A stretch of 5,297 nucleotides of DNA from Actinomycetota bacterium (GTDB taxonomy: Bacteria > Actinomycetota > Acidimicrobiia > Acidimicrobiales > Poriferisodalaceae). Positions 1 to 5,297 of the stretch are shown piece after piece. The notes below the pieces were generated by a model, which saw nothing but the letters and a program-made list of their open reading frames with translations, ran no database searches and was not told the DNA's origin. The translations under genes and the position numbers were made by a program. Each line of letters opens with the position of its first letter. Position 1 is the first letter of the stretch. The stretch is from assembly GCA_013151655.1 (NCBI GenBank), contig JAADHX010000165.1:1-5297 (forward strand). Reading direction: 5' to 3'.

Positions 1-8
1 TCGCTCAT
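1..8 (-). CDS. Possible start of a further downstream gene (only ATG AGC plus two bases seen)
   Basis: On the minus strand an ATG at 6-8 followed by AGC lies 16 bases past the stop codon of the Nudix gene, which would be normal operon spacing. Only two full codons are visible and there is no clear Shine-Dalgarno sequence in front of it. This is only a hint that the leftward operon continues. Nothing can be said about the product. Confidence 0.15.
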
Positions 9-24
9 ACGCAGAGTCTTGCTG

Positions 25-516
25 CTAGTTCGCGACACCTCCGGTATCGCTCACACGCACGATGAGCCGATCGAGGAAGACTTGTTGGCCCTTGACTAGC
101 TTCGTACGAGCCGCGGCGATCGACATCCAATCGGCGCGGTCAATCTCCGCGACCTCCTGCATTCGGCCCGACCGCGGCGGCCACTCCATCTCGAAGGTGT
201 TACTCACCGCCGCGGCCGCATCGAAATCGCCCTCCCTCGCAAAGATCACGATGGTCTTTGAGCCACGGCGAACCTCGCCAAGCTCCCAAGACGGTCCCGG
301 CGGCGCTCGAGAGCCCATCTCTTCTTCGAACTCACGCTCAGCCGTAGCCAGCAGATCAGCGTCACAATCGTCCACCAGTCCCTTAGGAATCGACCACGCG
401 TGGTCGTCCTTTCGAGCCCAGAACGGTCCGCCCATATGACCGATCAGCACCGTACGCTGCTCGATCGGACCGCCTCCGCCATCAATGCGGAACAGCAACA
501 GCCCGGCGCTGATCAC
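25..516 (-). CDS. Nudix hydrolase (COG4119-like, predicted NTP pyrophosphohydrolase)
   Basis: A 163-residue single-domain Nudix protein, expected to be a cytosolic Mg-dependent hydrolase of a nucleoside diphosphate linked to another moiety. The text around residues 29-46 (GGPFWARKDD then WSIPKG) and 106-118 (SNTFEMEWPPRSGR) is, from memory, characteristic of the COG4119 group; no search was run. The Nudix helix is at 46-68: G46, R61, E62, E65, E66 and G68 give the REFEEEMG core that binds metal. The upstream half is unusual: the first conserved Glu is Asp52, and there is one residue more than the standard spacing between G46 and R61. The start is a GTG at 514-516 that shares GTGA with the guaD stop codon. 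It places the family's usual SAGLLL strand at residues 3-8, which supports it. No good Shine-Dalgarno precedes it, so translation is probably coupled to guaD. The substrate is unknown; nucleotide clean-up (MutT-like) or a dinucleotide are possibilities. Confidence 0.9.
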   Translation of the reverse strand: MISAGLLLFRIDGGGGPIEQRTVLIGHMGGPFWARKDDHAWSIPKGLVDDCDADLLATAEREFEEEMGSRAPPGPSWELGEVRRGSKTIVIFAREGDFDAAAAVSNTFEMEWPPRSGRMQEVAEIDRADWMSIAAARTKLVKGQQVFLDRLIVRVSDTGGVAN

Positions 517-1850
517 TCGTCGCTACCGGCCACGCGAACGCCATCGACCCACACATGGGCAATGTCGGTAGGCGAACCAAGACGCACGATCTTCTCGAAC
601 CAGCGCACGTCGTCGTCGACATCAGGCCAGCGGCGGAGGCCAGACGCGATGGCGCCGGGACGTACCGCCATGGCATCGAATCTCCGACCAGGTTCAAGTA
701 GACCAACAGGGAGGTCGAGCAATTCTGCGCCGCCCAGTGTGGCCATCCAGAACGCTTCGACGATGTCGATTCGCGAACCGACCACACCCCGGATGTCTCC
801 ATCGAGTGTCGCGTCAACACCATCGTCAAGGTGCCTCGACACCGACACCGCGTGAGCACATTGCGGCAGCAAGCCAGGGCTTGCTCCACCCGCAACATCG
901 GTGCCAAGCCCGATGTGTGTCCCCAGGTCGATCGCTCGTCGGGCCGGGAACACTGCGTTGGCAAAGTATGTGTTCGACAGCGGACAATGGGCCACTCCGG
1001 CGCCGTGGCCGCTGGCCGTTGTCAAATCGGCGTCGCTCATGAAGTTTCCGTGAGCCAGAACCGTCGAGCGGGCCAGCAGTCCAAACGCTTCCAAGGCCTG
1101 AGTGTCGGAACGTCCGCAGCGGTCGAGTACGTGATTGTGTTCCCAGTCGCTCTCAGAACAATGCGTCTGAACGCGCACATCCATTTCGGTAGCGATTTCG
1201 GCTAGACCGGCGAGAGCAGCGTCGGTACATGCCGGAATGAACCTAGGTGTCACGATGGGCTGCACCAAAGGTGATCCAAGAGCCCGGATCTCCTCAACCG
1301 ATGCCGCGCTGGCATCAACAGAAGCCGCGGCCGACTGGTCGCGATACCACTCTGGTGTGCCATCAGGATGGTCCATAGCGGTGCGACCAACAAAGGCCCG
1401 TTGGCCATGCGCCACACAAGTTTCGGCTAACAACGTGGTGGCCATTCGATCCCGTGGCCCGAAATAGACCGCCGTTGTCGTGCCATGGCCAAGGAGAGTC
1501 GAAACCATGTCGCTCCACACCGCCTGGGCGAAGGCCTGATCGACGAACCGCGCTTCGAGCGGGAATGTGTGCGCGAACAACCAGTCTTCGAGAGCAAGGT
1601 CTAATCCCGTACCCAGCTGAGGCCACTGCGGAGCGTGAATGTGCGCGTCGACCAGCCCGGGTAGTAGGACGGATTCGTCGCCAAGCTCCAACTCTGTCCC
1701 ATCAAGATCAGCACGGCTGGCGTCCGTTATCGAGACGATGAGCCCAGCGTCGACCTCAATAACCACGTCGTCGAGGACCTCGAGCCGATCTGGGCTCGGA
1801 GCCTGCATTACTTTGGCTCGAACCTTGAATGAAGTTGATGAGTCGGACAC
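513..1850 (-). CDS. guaD: Guanine deaminase (amidohydrolase superfamily)
   Basis: A 445-residue, full-length, cytosolic zinc amidohydrolase that should convert guanine to xanthine and ammonia in purine catabolism or salvage. The HIHAPQ segment at 70-75 gives metal ligands H70 and H72. The following LDLALEDWLFAHTFPLE stretch (83-99) is typical of guanine deaminases rather than of chlorohydrolase/SAH deaminase relatives. Other expected residues are present: GTTTA (123-127), FVGRTAMD (153-160), TPRF (201-204), H230 with catalytic E233 in HCSES, H267 in LAHG, and D318 in GTDVAGG. The spacings H230-E233 and H267-D318 equal those I recall for the human enzyme. The C-terminal barrel edge and beta-sandwich end (EPGRRFDAM, 386-394; VWVDG, 433-437) are intact. 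The start is a GTG at 1848-1850, chosen because an AGGAGG lies 8 bases upstream. It follows the permease gene by 12 bp and overlaps the Nudix gene by 4 bp. 8-oxoguanine deaminase is an alternative activity in related enzymes; guanine is the more likely substrate. Confidence 0.93.
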   Translation of the reverse strand: MSDSSTSFKVRAKVMQAPSPDRLEVLDDVVIEVDAGLIVSITDASRADLDGTELELGDESVLLPGLVDAHIHAPQWPQLGTGLDLALEDWLFAHTFPLEARFVDQAFAQAVWSDMVSTLLGHGTTTAVYFGPRDRMATTLLAETCVAHGQRAFVGRTAMDHPDGTPEWYRDQSAAASVDASAASVEEIRALGSPLVQPIVTPRFIPACTDAALAGLAEIATEMDVRVQTHCSESDWEHNHVLDRCGRSDTQALEAFGLLARSTVLAHGNFMSDADLTTASGHGAGVAHCPLSNTYFANAVFPARRAIDLGTHIGLGTDVAGGASPGLLPQCAHAVSVSRHLDDGVDATLDGDIRGVVGSRIDIVEAFWMATLGGAELLDLPVGLLEPGRRFDAMAVRPGAIASGLRRWPDVDDDVRWFEKIVRLGSPTDIAHVWVDGVRVAGSDE

Positions 1851-1858
1851 CGGCTCGG

Positions 1859-1864
1859 CCTCCT
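1859..1864 (-). promoter_or_regulatory. Strong ribosome binding site of guaD (AGGAGG)
   Basis: Read on the minus strand, a perfect AGGAGG lies 8 bases before the GTG start of guaD. It overlaps the permease stop codon (TAGGAGG). It decides the guaD start and shows that guaD is well translated even though it is an internal operon gene. Confidence 0.85.
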
Positions 1865-2678
1865 AGACGTCTCGCCTGGCGAACGCAATGGCGCCTGTCG
1901 CCACGCTAGCCGTCAACCAGGTTGCCAGGGTGATGATGGCAACGGTGAGCGAGGTTGTTGCCGGCTCGCCAAATCCGCTGGCCGCACCCTGAATCTGCTC
2001 GGTCACAACACCAACAGCGTTGCCGTAACTGTATTTGCCGATCCAAGGAACGATTCTAAGCAGCGGGTCAAGAACCAGCACCAAGGCGATGGTGCCGATC
2101 ATGGCGAACGAGTCGCTGCGAGTTAGAGCCGACAGGCCAAACGCGATGACGGCGCTAAGAAGTGCGGCCACTCCATAACCCAGAAGGGTTCGGCCTTCGA
2201 AGGCAACCGAAACATCGTTGAGCGAGCCGACCAATCGGGCCGCTCCATAACCAACGAGAGCTGTCGCAGCCATGACCGTTATCATCGCTCCAGCGCCGAC
2301 GGCTGCCTTTGAAGCTAGGGCCCGACCCCGTCGCGACTCAGCAGTGAGCATTCGTTTGACCGTGTCTTGACGGTACTCGGTGCCAAGAATCCAGCCTCCG
2401 AACACGATTCCGAGAAGGACCGTAAGGATCGCAAAGATGGTGGAGTAGATGCTGGTGTAAGCCGTCGTATTGGCCGGGCTGTACCAGACCAACACGGCCG
2501 ACGGAATGAGCACCGCTATGGCTAAGACTCCCGCCAGTACCGTCGGTGTGCGGTGGCTGCGAATCTTGTATAACTCTGCTTTGAACATGGTGGATAGTCT
2601 TTCTGCGCTGTGATGGTTGGTTGACTTGGGATCGCTTGTCGATGCGGGGGATGGCCAGGTCTGGGCTGCGACGGTCAT
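1863..2678 (-). CDS. ABC-2 type transporter permease subunit
   Basis: A 271-residue integral membrane protein that would form the pore of an exporter with the ATPase encoded just upstream. Hydrophobic segments lie at about 46-66, 78-98, 125-147, 164-185, 190-210 and 242-266, the six-TM layout of ABC-2 permeases. Between TM2 and TM3 the cytosolic segment EYRQDTVKRMLTAESRRGRA (101-120) fits the family pattern EYR.GT.R..LT..PRR and probably forms the coupling helix region facing the ATPase. The start at 2676-2678 overlaps the ATPase stop as ATGA and has AGAGGT 6 bases upstream. This adds a polar, Ser/Thr/Pro-rich 30-residue lead that such permeases normally lack. Met31 (2586-2588), beginning MFKAELYKIRSHR, matches the usual family start but has only a weak AGAAAG before it. 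The exported substrate cannot be told from sequence; peptides, lipid-like antibiotics or ions are all known for this class. Confidence 0.9.
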   Translation of the reverse strand: MTVAAQTWPSPASTSDPKSTNHHSAERLSTMFKAELYKIRSHRTPTVLAGVLAIAVLIPSAVLVWYSPANTTAYTSIYSTIFAILTVLLGIVFGGWILGTEYRQDTVKRMLTAESRRGRALASKAAVGAGAMITVMAATALVGYGAARLVGSLNDVSVAFEGRTLLGYGVAALLSAVIAFGLSALTRSDSFAMIGTIALVLVLDPLLRIVPWIGKYSYGNAVGVVTEQIQGAASGFGEPATTSLTVAIITLATWLTASVATGAIAFARRDV

Positions 2679-3646
2679 GCCGATACCTCTGTTGGTGCTG
2701 GTGGCGCTGTCATTTCGAGGAAGGCGGCTTCAAGGCTCACTCGACGGAGAGCGAGATGTTCTGCGTAGACGCCAGCGTCGGCGAGTACTCGGTTGAGGTC
2801 CCTTGGCGTCCATGTGTCTGGAAGCGATACCACGAGCTCAGAGGGGCCAGACCCGAGCGCTGAGCTGAGCGACAGGTGGATCAATCGGTCTGTGGCCGCG
2901 GCTAAGTCATCTGGATGTAGCCGGACCTCTACATCGGTGGTCTGGTACGAGGCCAGAATCTCGGTTGTTGTTCCTTCGACGACAAGCCTGCCGTTCGCCA
3001 TGATGACTAGGCGATCGCAAGCCTGCTGGACCTCGGCTAGTTGATGAGACGACACAAGAACCGTCGTGCCCATGTCCGGAAGTCGTCTCAGGAGCTTGCG
3101 AATCTCGACGATTCCGGCAGGATCAAGACCGTTGGCCGGCTCGTCGAGAATGACGATCTCGGGGTTTCCGACCATGGCGATAGCTATACCGAGCCGTTGT
3201 TTCATGCCCAACGAAAATGTTCCGGCCTTGTCGTTGGCGCGATCAACCAAATCGACGAGGTCAAGGAGTTCGTCGATTCGGCCGTTTCCGGCTGTTGTGC
3301 CCAACGCCAGTGCCTGGAGGTCGAGGTTCTGGCGAGCGCTGAGGCGTTCGTACAGTGCGGGCGTCTCGATGAGAGAGCCGGCCCGACGAACGGTGTGGGC
3401 GAACTTGGCCGACGCGGTGTCGGCTCCAAGCAACGACGCCGAGCCTGATGTCGGAGTAACTAACCCCATCAGCATCTTCATGGCAGTTGTCTTGCCCGCG
3501 CCGTTGGGTCCGAGCAGGCCAACAACTTGGCCGCTAGGAACATCAAACGAGAGGTCGTCGACAGCTGTTACCTGGCCGTACTTCTTGGTGAGGTTGCGAA
3601 CCTCGACAACAGATGCGGCCGATGAGGATTTGAATGGAGTTTGCAT
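2675..3646 (-). CDS. ABC transporter ATP-binding protein (ABC-2 / drug- or peptide-exporter type)
   Basis: A 323-residue cytosolic ATPase that should power the permease encoded next to it. The nucleotide-binding domain starts at about residue 13 (VVEVRNLTKKYG). Walker A is GPNGAGKT at 46-53 with K52. The Q-loop region reads SLIETPALYERLSARQNL (91-108), in the form without the usual Gln seen in the BcrA/DrrA-like group. The signature is FSLGMKQR (144-151) in place of LSGGQ, again usual for this group. Walker B plus D-loop is IVILDEPANGLDP (164-176) with E169, and the switch is H201 in SSHQL. A C-terminal extension from about 235 to 323 is typical of drug/peptide exporters of this type. The start is ATG at 3644-3646; it has only a poor Shine-Dalgarno (TTGAG about 1-2 bases away from the usual position), but no other start codon lies before the first conserved strand. 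It is the first gene of the leftward operon, divergent from the two-component system. Confidence 0.94.
   Translation of the reverse strand: MQTPFKSSSAASVVEVRNLTKKYGQVTAVDDLSFDVPSGQVVGLLGPNGAGKTTAMKMLMGLVTPTSGSASLLGADTASAKFAHTVRRAGSLIETPALYERLSARQNLDLQALALGTTAGNGRIDELLDLVDLVDRANDKAGTFSLGMKQRLGIAIAMVGNPEIVILDEPANGLDPAGIVEIRKLLRRLPDMGTTVLVSSHQLAEVQQACDRLVIMANGRLVVEGTTTEILASYQTTDVEVRLHPDDLAAATDRLIHLSLSSALGSGPSELVVSLPDTWTPRDLNRVLADAGVYAEHLALRRVSLEAAFLEMTAPPAPTEVSA
2685..2690 (-). promoter_or_regulatory. Ribosome binding site supporting the upstream permease start
   Basis: AGAGGT on the minus strand, 6 bases before the ATG at 2676-2678 and inside the end of the ATPase gene. It favours this ATG over the internal Met31 codon and, together with the ATGA overlap, suggests coupled translation of the two transporter subunits. 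Confidence 0.5.
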
Positions 3647-3683
3647 GACTCAACGGTCGTAAATCTGAGTTGAACGGGCATCA

Positions 3684-3708
3684 GGCAACCGGCCACTTCG
3701 CCGTTGCC
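3684..3708. repeat. Hairpin-capable inverted repeat
   Basis: Arms GGCAAC (3684-3689) and GTTGCC (3703-3708) pair perfectly. The pairing continues inward with GGC (3691-3693) against GCC (3700-3702) after one bulged base (3690), leaving the six-base loop CACTTC. It lies 38 bases upstream of the ATPase ATG and could be part of its leader RNA or an operator. It is not followed by a T-run in either direction, so it is unlikely to be a terminator. Confidence 0.5.
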
Positions 3709-3734
3709 AAATAGGCTGAGAGCGTTCTCATACT
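3704..3734 (+). promoter_or_regulatory. Weak candidate promoter for the two-component genes
   Basis: TTGCCA (3704-3709) resembles a -35 box and CATACT (3729-3734) a -10 box, but the spacer is 19 bases, longer than ideal. If real, the inverted repeat at 3717-3730 fills the spacer, and the transcript would begin near or after 3740. That would argue for a kinase start downstream of the TTG at 3736. Confidence 0.15.
3717..3730. promoter_or_regulatory. Perfect 5-4-5 inverted repeat, candidate operator
   Basis: TGAGA-GCGT-TCTCA is an exact inverted repeat just upstream of the sensor kinase start and in the shared divergent gap. Its size fits a dimeric NarL/FixJ-type regulator such as the one encoded at 4920-5297, which makes that protein the natural candidate to bind it. 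Binding is inferred only from position and symmetry. Confidence 0.4.
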
Positions 3735-3735
3735 T

Positions 3736-4917
3736 TTGACTGATCAGAGCTTGGCTCAAGTTACGTACCGTGTAGGTGTGCGCAGTTTCATTCGATCGCT
3801 CCTAGACGAAGGACGGGCCTCGGGGCCCCCACCCCCGGGTCGCCTCGACGTAGCGCTCATCATCGGCTTGTCGATTCTTGGTGGCGCCTCGTTCCTGTTT
3901 GAGGACGAGGTGTCCTTCAGGATCGCCGCGGCAGCCACTGCTGCGGCGGGCATTGTCGCACTGTGGTTCCGCCGCCAGCACCCAATGTGGGCAGTTGTGG
4001 TCGCGCTGGTGCCGCAGATTCTCATTCACACTGTCGCCTATCTGGCCGATCGCGACACCCCGGTGCTGGCTTCAGCGGGCCTACCCGGACTGATCCTCGT
4101 GTACTCGCTGCTTCGTTGGGCTTCTGGGCGAGAGATCGCCGGGGCGATGGGCGTCGTTCTCGTGGCGAACTTCGTGTCCGAGACGGCTGCGGTTGAGCCG
4201 AGGTGGCCTGCAGCTTTCGCTAACTTGATTCCCTGGTTGTTGGCCGCTGCGGTTGGTGTGGTGATGCGCTACCGGGCCAACCTGCGCGAACGCGACACAC
4301 ACGAGGCCAGGCTTGAGGAGCGCCAGAAGCTCGCCCGCGAACTTCACGACACCGTTGCTCATCACGTGTCGGCCATTGCAATACAAGCCCAGGCTGGTCA
4401 AGTCATCTTGGGCACCGATCCCGAATCGGTTCGCCAAGCACTAGTGACGATCGAACAAACGGCATCGGACACACTCAACGAGATGAGACGCATGGTTGGG
4501 GCATTGCGATCCGAAAGCGCAGCAACCGCCCCGCAGAGTGGGCTCGCTCAAGTGGCAGCTCTCGTCGACGGGTGGCCCGGCGGCTTGGAGGTACAAGTGA
4601 CGATGTCTGGTGATCTCGAAGGCGTTGCCGATGGCGTCGAGTCTGCGGTCTACCGAATAGCTCAAGAATCGGTTACCAACGCCCAGCGCCATGCTCGCCA
4701 TGCCACGAGGGTCTTGGTTGAGGTGAGGGGCGACACTGAGTCGATTTCGGTCGGGGTATCCGATGACGGCGACTCGGTCAACGTTGGCTCGTCGTCGCAG
4801 GGGTACGGTTTGGTCGGCATGGACGAACGAGCTCGGTTACTTGGCGGATCTTTGACCTTTGGACCAGGGCCCGATCGAGGCTGGACGGTAGCCGCGACTC
4901 TCCCGCGGGAGACTTAG
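3736..4917 (+). CDS. Sensor histidine kinase, HisKA_3 (NarL/LuxR-partner) family
   Basis: A 393-residue membrane sensor kinase that should autophosphorylate on His and pass phosphate to the regulator encoded two bases downstream. The N-terminal half has about six hydrophobic segments (37-55, 61-78, 84-103, 109-127, 134-149, 160-177) with very short loops, so the signal is probably sensed in the membrane. The dimerisation/phosphoacceptor domain follows, with EERQKLARELHDTVAHH (194-210); H204 is the phosphoacceptor and D205 its usual partner. The ATPase domain has the N-box ESVTNAQRHA (311-320, N315), a G1-like SDDGDS (342-347) in which the second Gly of DxGxG is Ser, and G2 GYGLVGMDER (356-365). 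It ends in a usual WTVAATLP strand. The start is uncertain: there is no Met before residue 84. I use TTG 3736; TTG 3751 and GTG 3778 are alternatives that only shorten a polar lead. A very GC-rich run at 3821-3839 encodes four prolines and stays in frame. Confidence 0.93.
   Translation: MTDQSLAQVTYRVGVRSFIRSLLDEGRASGPPPPGRLDVALIIGLSILGGASFLFEDEVSFRIAAAATAAAGIVALWFRRQHPMWAVVVALVPQILIHTVAYLADRDTPVLASAGLPGLILVYSLLRWASGREIAGAMGVVLVANFVSETAAVEPRWPAAFANLIPWLLAAAVGVVMRYRANLRERDTHEARLEERQKLARELHDTVAHHVSAIAIQAQAGQVILGTDPESVRQALVTIEQTASDTLNEMRRMVGALRSESAATAPQSGLAQVAALVDGWPGGLEVQVTMSGDLEGVADGVESAVYRIAQESVTNAQRHARHATRVLVEVRGDTESISVGVSDDGDSVNVGSSSQGYGLVGMDERARLLGGSLTFGPGPDRGWTVAATLPRET
4899..4912 (+). promoter_or_regulatory. 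Palindrome holding the ribosome binding site of the response regulator
   Basis: TCTCCCGCGGGAGA is a perfect 14-base palindrome at the 3' end of the kinase gene. Its right half contains GGGAG (4907-4911), the Shine-Dalgarno of the regulator, 8 bases before the GTG start. In RNA the arms TCTCC/GGAGA can pair around a CGCG loop and hide the site. A ribosome finishing the kinase at 4917 would open it, giving translational coupling. The palindrome is seen directly; the coupling role is inferred. Confidence 0.5.
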
Positions 4918-4919
4918 CC

Positions 4920-5297
4920 GTGGGCGAAACTCAGTCCGAAACGACGATCAGGGTCGTCATTGCCGACGATCAGGACTTGGTCAGAACCGGGTTGACGATG
5001 ATTCTGAACGCCCAACCCGGCATCGAGGTTGTTGGCGAGGCAGCCAACGGCATAGAGGCGATACGCCTTGCGCGCGAACTGCGACCCGATGTGTGCCTGT
5101 TCGACATTCGGATGCCCGAGATGGACGGAATCGAGGCCACCAGAGTTCTCGCTGGTCCAGATGTCGACGATCCGATCGCGGTGGTAGTCATCACAACGTT
5201 CGATCTCGACGAATACGTGCACGGCGCACTTCGGGCTGGGGCCAAGGGGTTCTTACTCAAAGACGCCGGGCCCGAGTTGTTGGTGCAGGCCATCAAC
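4920..5297 (+). CDS. Response regulator, NarL/FixJ type, receiver domain (3' end cut by the window)
   Basis: Reading from GTG 4920 gives 126 codons with no stop up to the window edge. The product is a CheY-like receiver domain: acidic pair D16-D17 (VVIADDQ), phosphoacceptor D62 in LFDIRMPEMDG, switch T92 (ITTFD) and K114 in FLLKDA. The LVRTGL segment after the acidic pair and the ITTFDLDEYV wording are typical of NarL/LuxR-type regulators. A C-terminal LuxR helix-turn-helix is therefore expected just beyond the window, at a usual full length of about 210-225 residues. The start is supported by GGGAG 8 bases upstream and lies 2 bases after the kinase stop. The pair should be co-transcribed, with the kinase phosphorylating D62. 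The likely targets are its own operon and the divergent ABC operon through the repeat at 3717-3730. The DNA-binding domain itself is not visible. Confidence 0.93.
   Translation, partial: MGETQSETTIRVVIADDQDLVRTGLTMILNAQPGIEVVGEAANGIEAIRLARELRPDVCLFDIRMPEMDGIEATRVLAGPDVDDPIAVVVITTFDLDEYVHGALRAGAKGFLLKDAGPELLVQAIN

Larger units (their letters stand above)
3647..3735. promoter_or_regulatory. Divergent intergenic control region between the ABC operon and the two-component genes
   Basis: These 89 bases must hold the start signals of both diverging units. They contain two inverted repeats (3684-3708 and 3717-3730), annotated separately. I find no convincing -35/-10 pair for the leftward operon. 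No protein-coding potential is credible here: the minus-strand open frame that spans it (3568-3759) resembles no protein I know and overlaps the ATPase start. Confidence 0.6.

Noticed and set aside
144..151. ABC ATPase signature FSLGMKQR (residues 144-151 of the gene at 2675-3646) considered as a degenerate, inactive motif
   Set aside because: SLGMKQR is the usual form in this exporter subgroup, and Walker A, Walker B and the switch His are all intact, so the protein should be active. Positions here are residues, not bases.
62..439. Plus-strand open frame opposite the Nudix gene
   Set aside because: The translation is Ser/Arg-rich with no domain, as expected for antisense of a GC-rich gene; the opposite strand carries clear Nudix motifs.
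482..964. Minus-strand open frame of 160 residues inside guaD
   Set aside because: It is an alternative frame of the confidently identified guanine deaminase and has no recognisable domain.
3650..3673. Short inverted repeat TCAAC ... GTTGA before the ATPase start
   Set aside because: Five-base arms separated by 14 bases are expected by chance and add nothing beyond the two stronger repeats nearby.
3568..3759. Small minus-strand open frame covering the divergent gap
   Set aside because: It overlaps the ATPase start in another frame, resembles no known family and lacks a convincing ribosome binding site.
3821..3839. Very GC-rich run of G and C blocks early in the kinase, possible frameshift spot
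   Set aside because: The reading frame stays open and sensible on both sides (a proline run before the first membrane segment), so no frameshift is indicated.
4914..5296. Minus-strand open frames opposite the response regulator
   Set aside because: The plus strand in this stretch encodes a complete receiver domain with all key residues, so the opposite frames are antisense artefacts.

Overview
The window looks like a chromosomal segment from a moderately GC-rich actinobacterium. I infer this from the family resemblance of the proteins, the heavy use of GTG/TTG start codons (at least three of the six genes), and the tight overlaps between genes. I cannot name a genus; an Acidimicrobiia-like or other free-living lineage is only a guess. 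Gene density is close to 100 percent, and I see no insertion sequence, CRISPR array, tRNA or rRNA.

Two transcription units diverge from a gap of about 89 bp (3647-3735). Leftwards on the minus strand runs a compact four-gene run. It holds an ABC ATPase (2675-3646), an ABC-2 type permease (1863-2678), a guanine deaminase guaD (513-1850) and a Nudix hydrolase (25-516). The ATPase and permease overlap by ATGA, and guaD and the Nudix gene overlap by GTGA. The permease and guaD are 12 bp apart, with a perfect AGGAGG ribosome binding site partly inside the permease stop codon. Rightwards on the plus strand runs a two-component system: a six-TM HisKA_3 sensor kinase (3736-4917) and, two bases later, a NarL/FixJ-type response regulator (from 4920, cut by the window end after its receiver domain).

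The likely logic is a sensor/efflux module. The kinase and regulator sense a membrane or extracellular signal and control the divergent ABC-2 exporter, as in the LnrJK-LnrLMN (linearmycin resistance) type of arrangement. The shared gap holds a perfect 5-4-5 inverted repeat (3717-3730) and a longer hairpin-capable repeat (3684-3708), both candidate regulator sites. The less usual part is that a purine-catabolic deaminase and a Nudix hydrolase sit at the end of the exporter operon, apparently translationally linked to each other. This suggests either simple read-through or a functional tie to guanine-type nucleobases and nucleotides.
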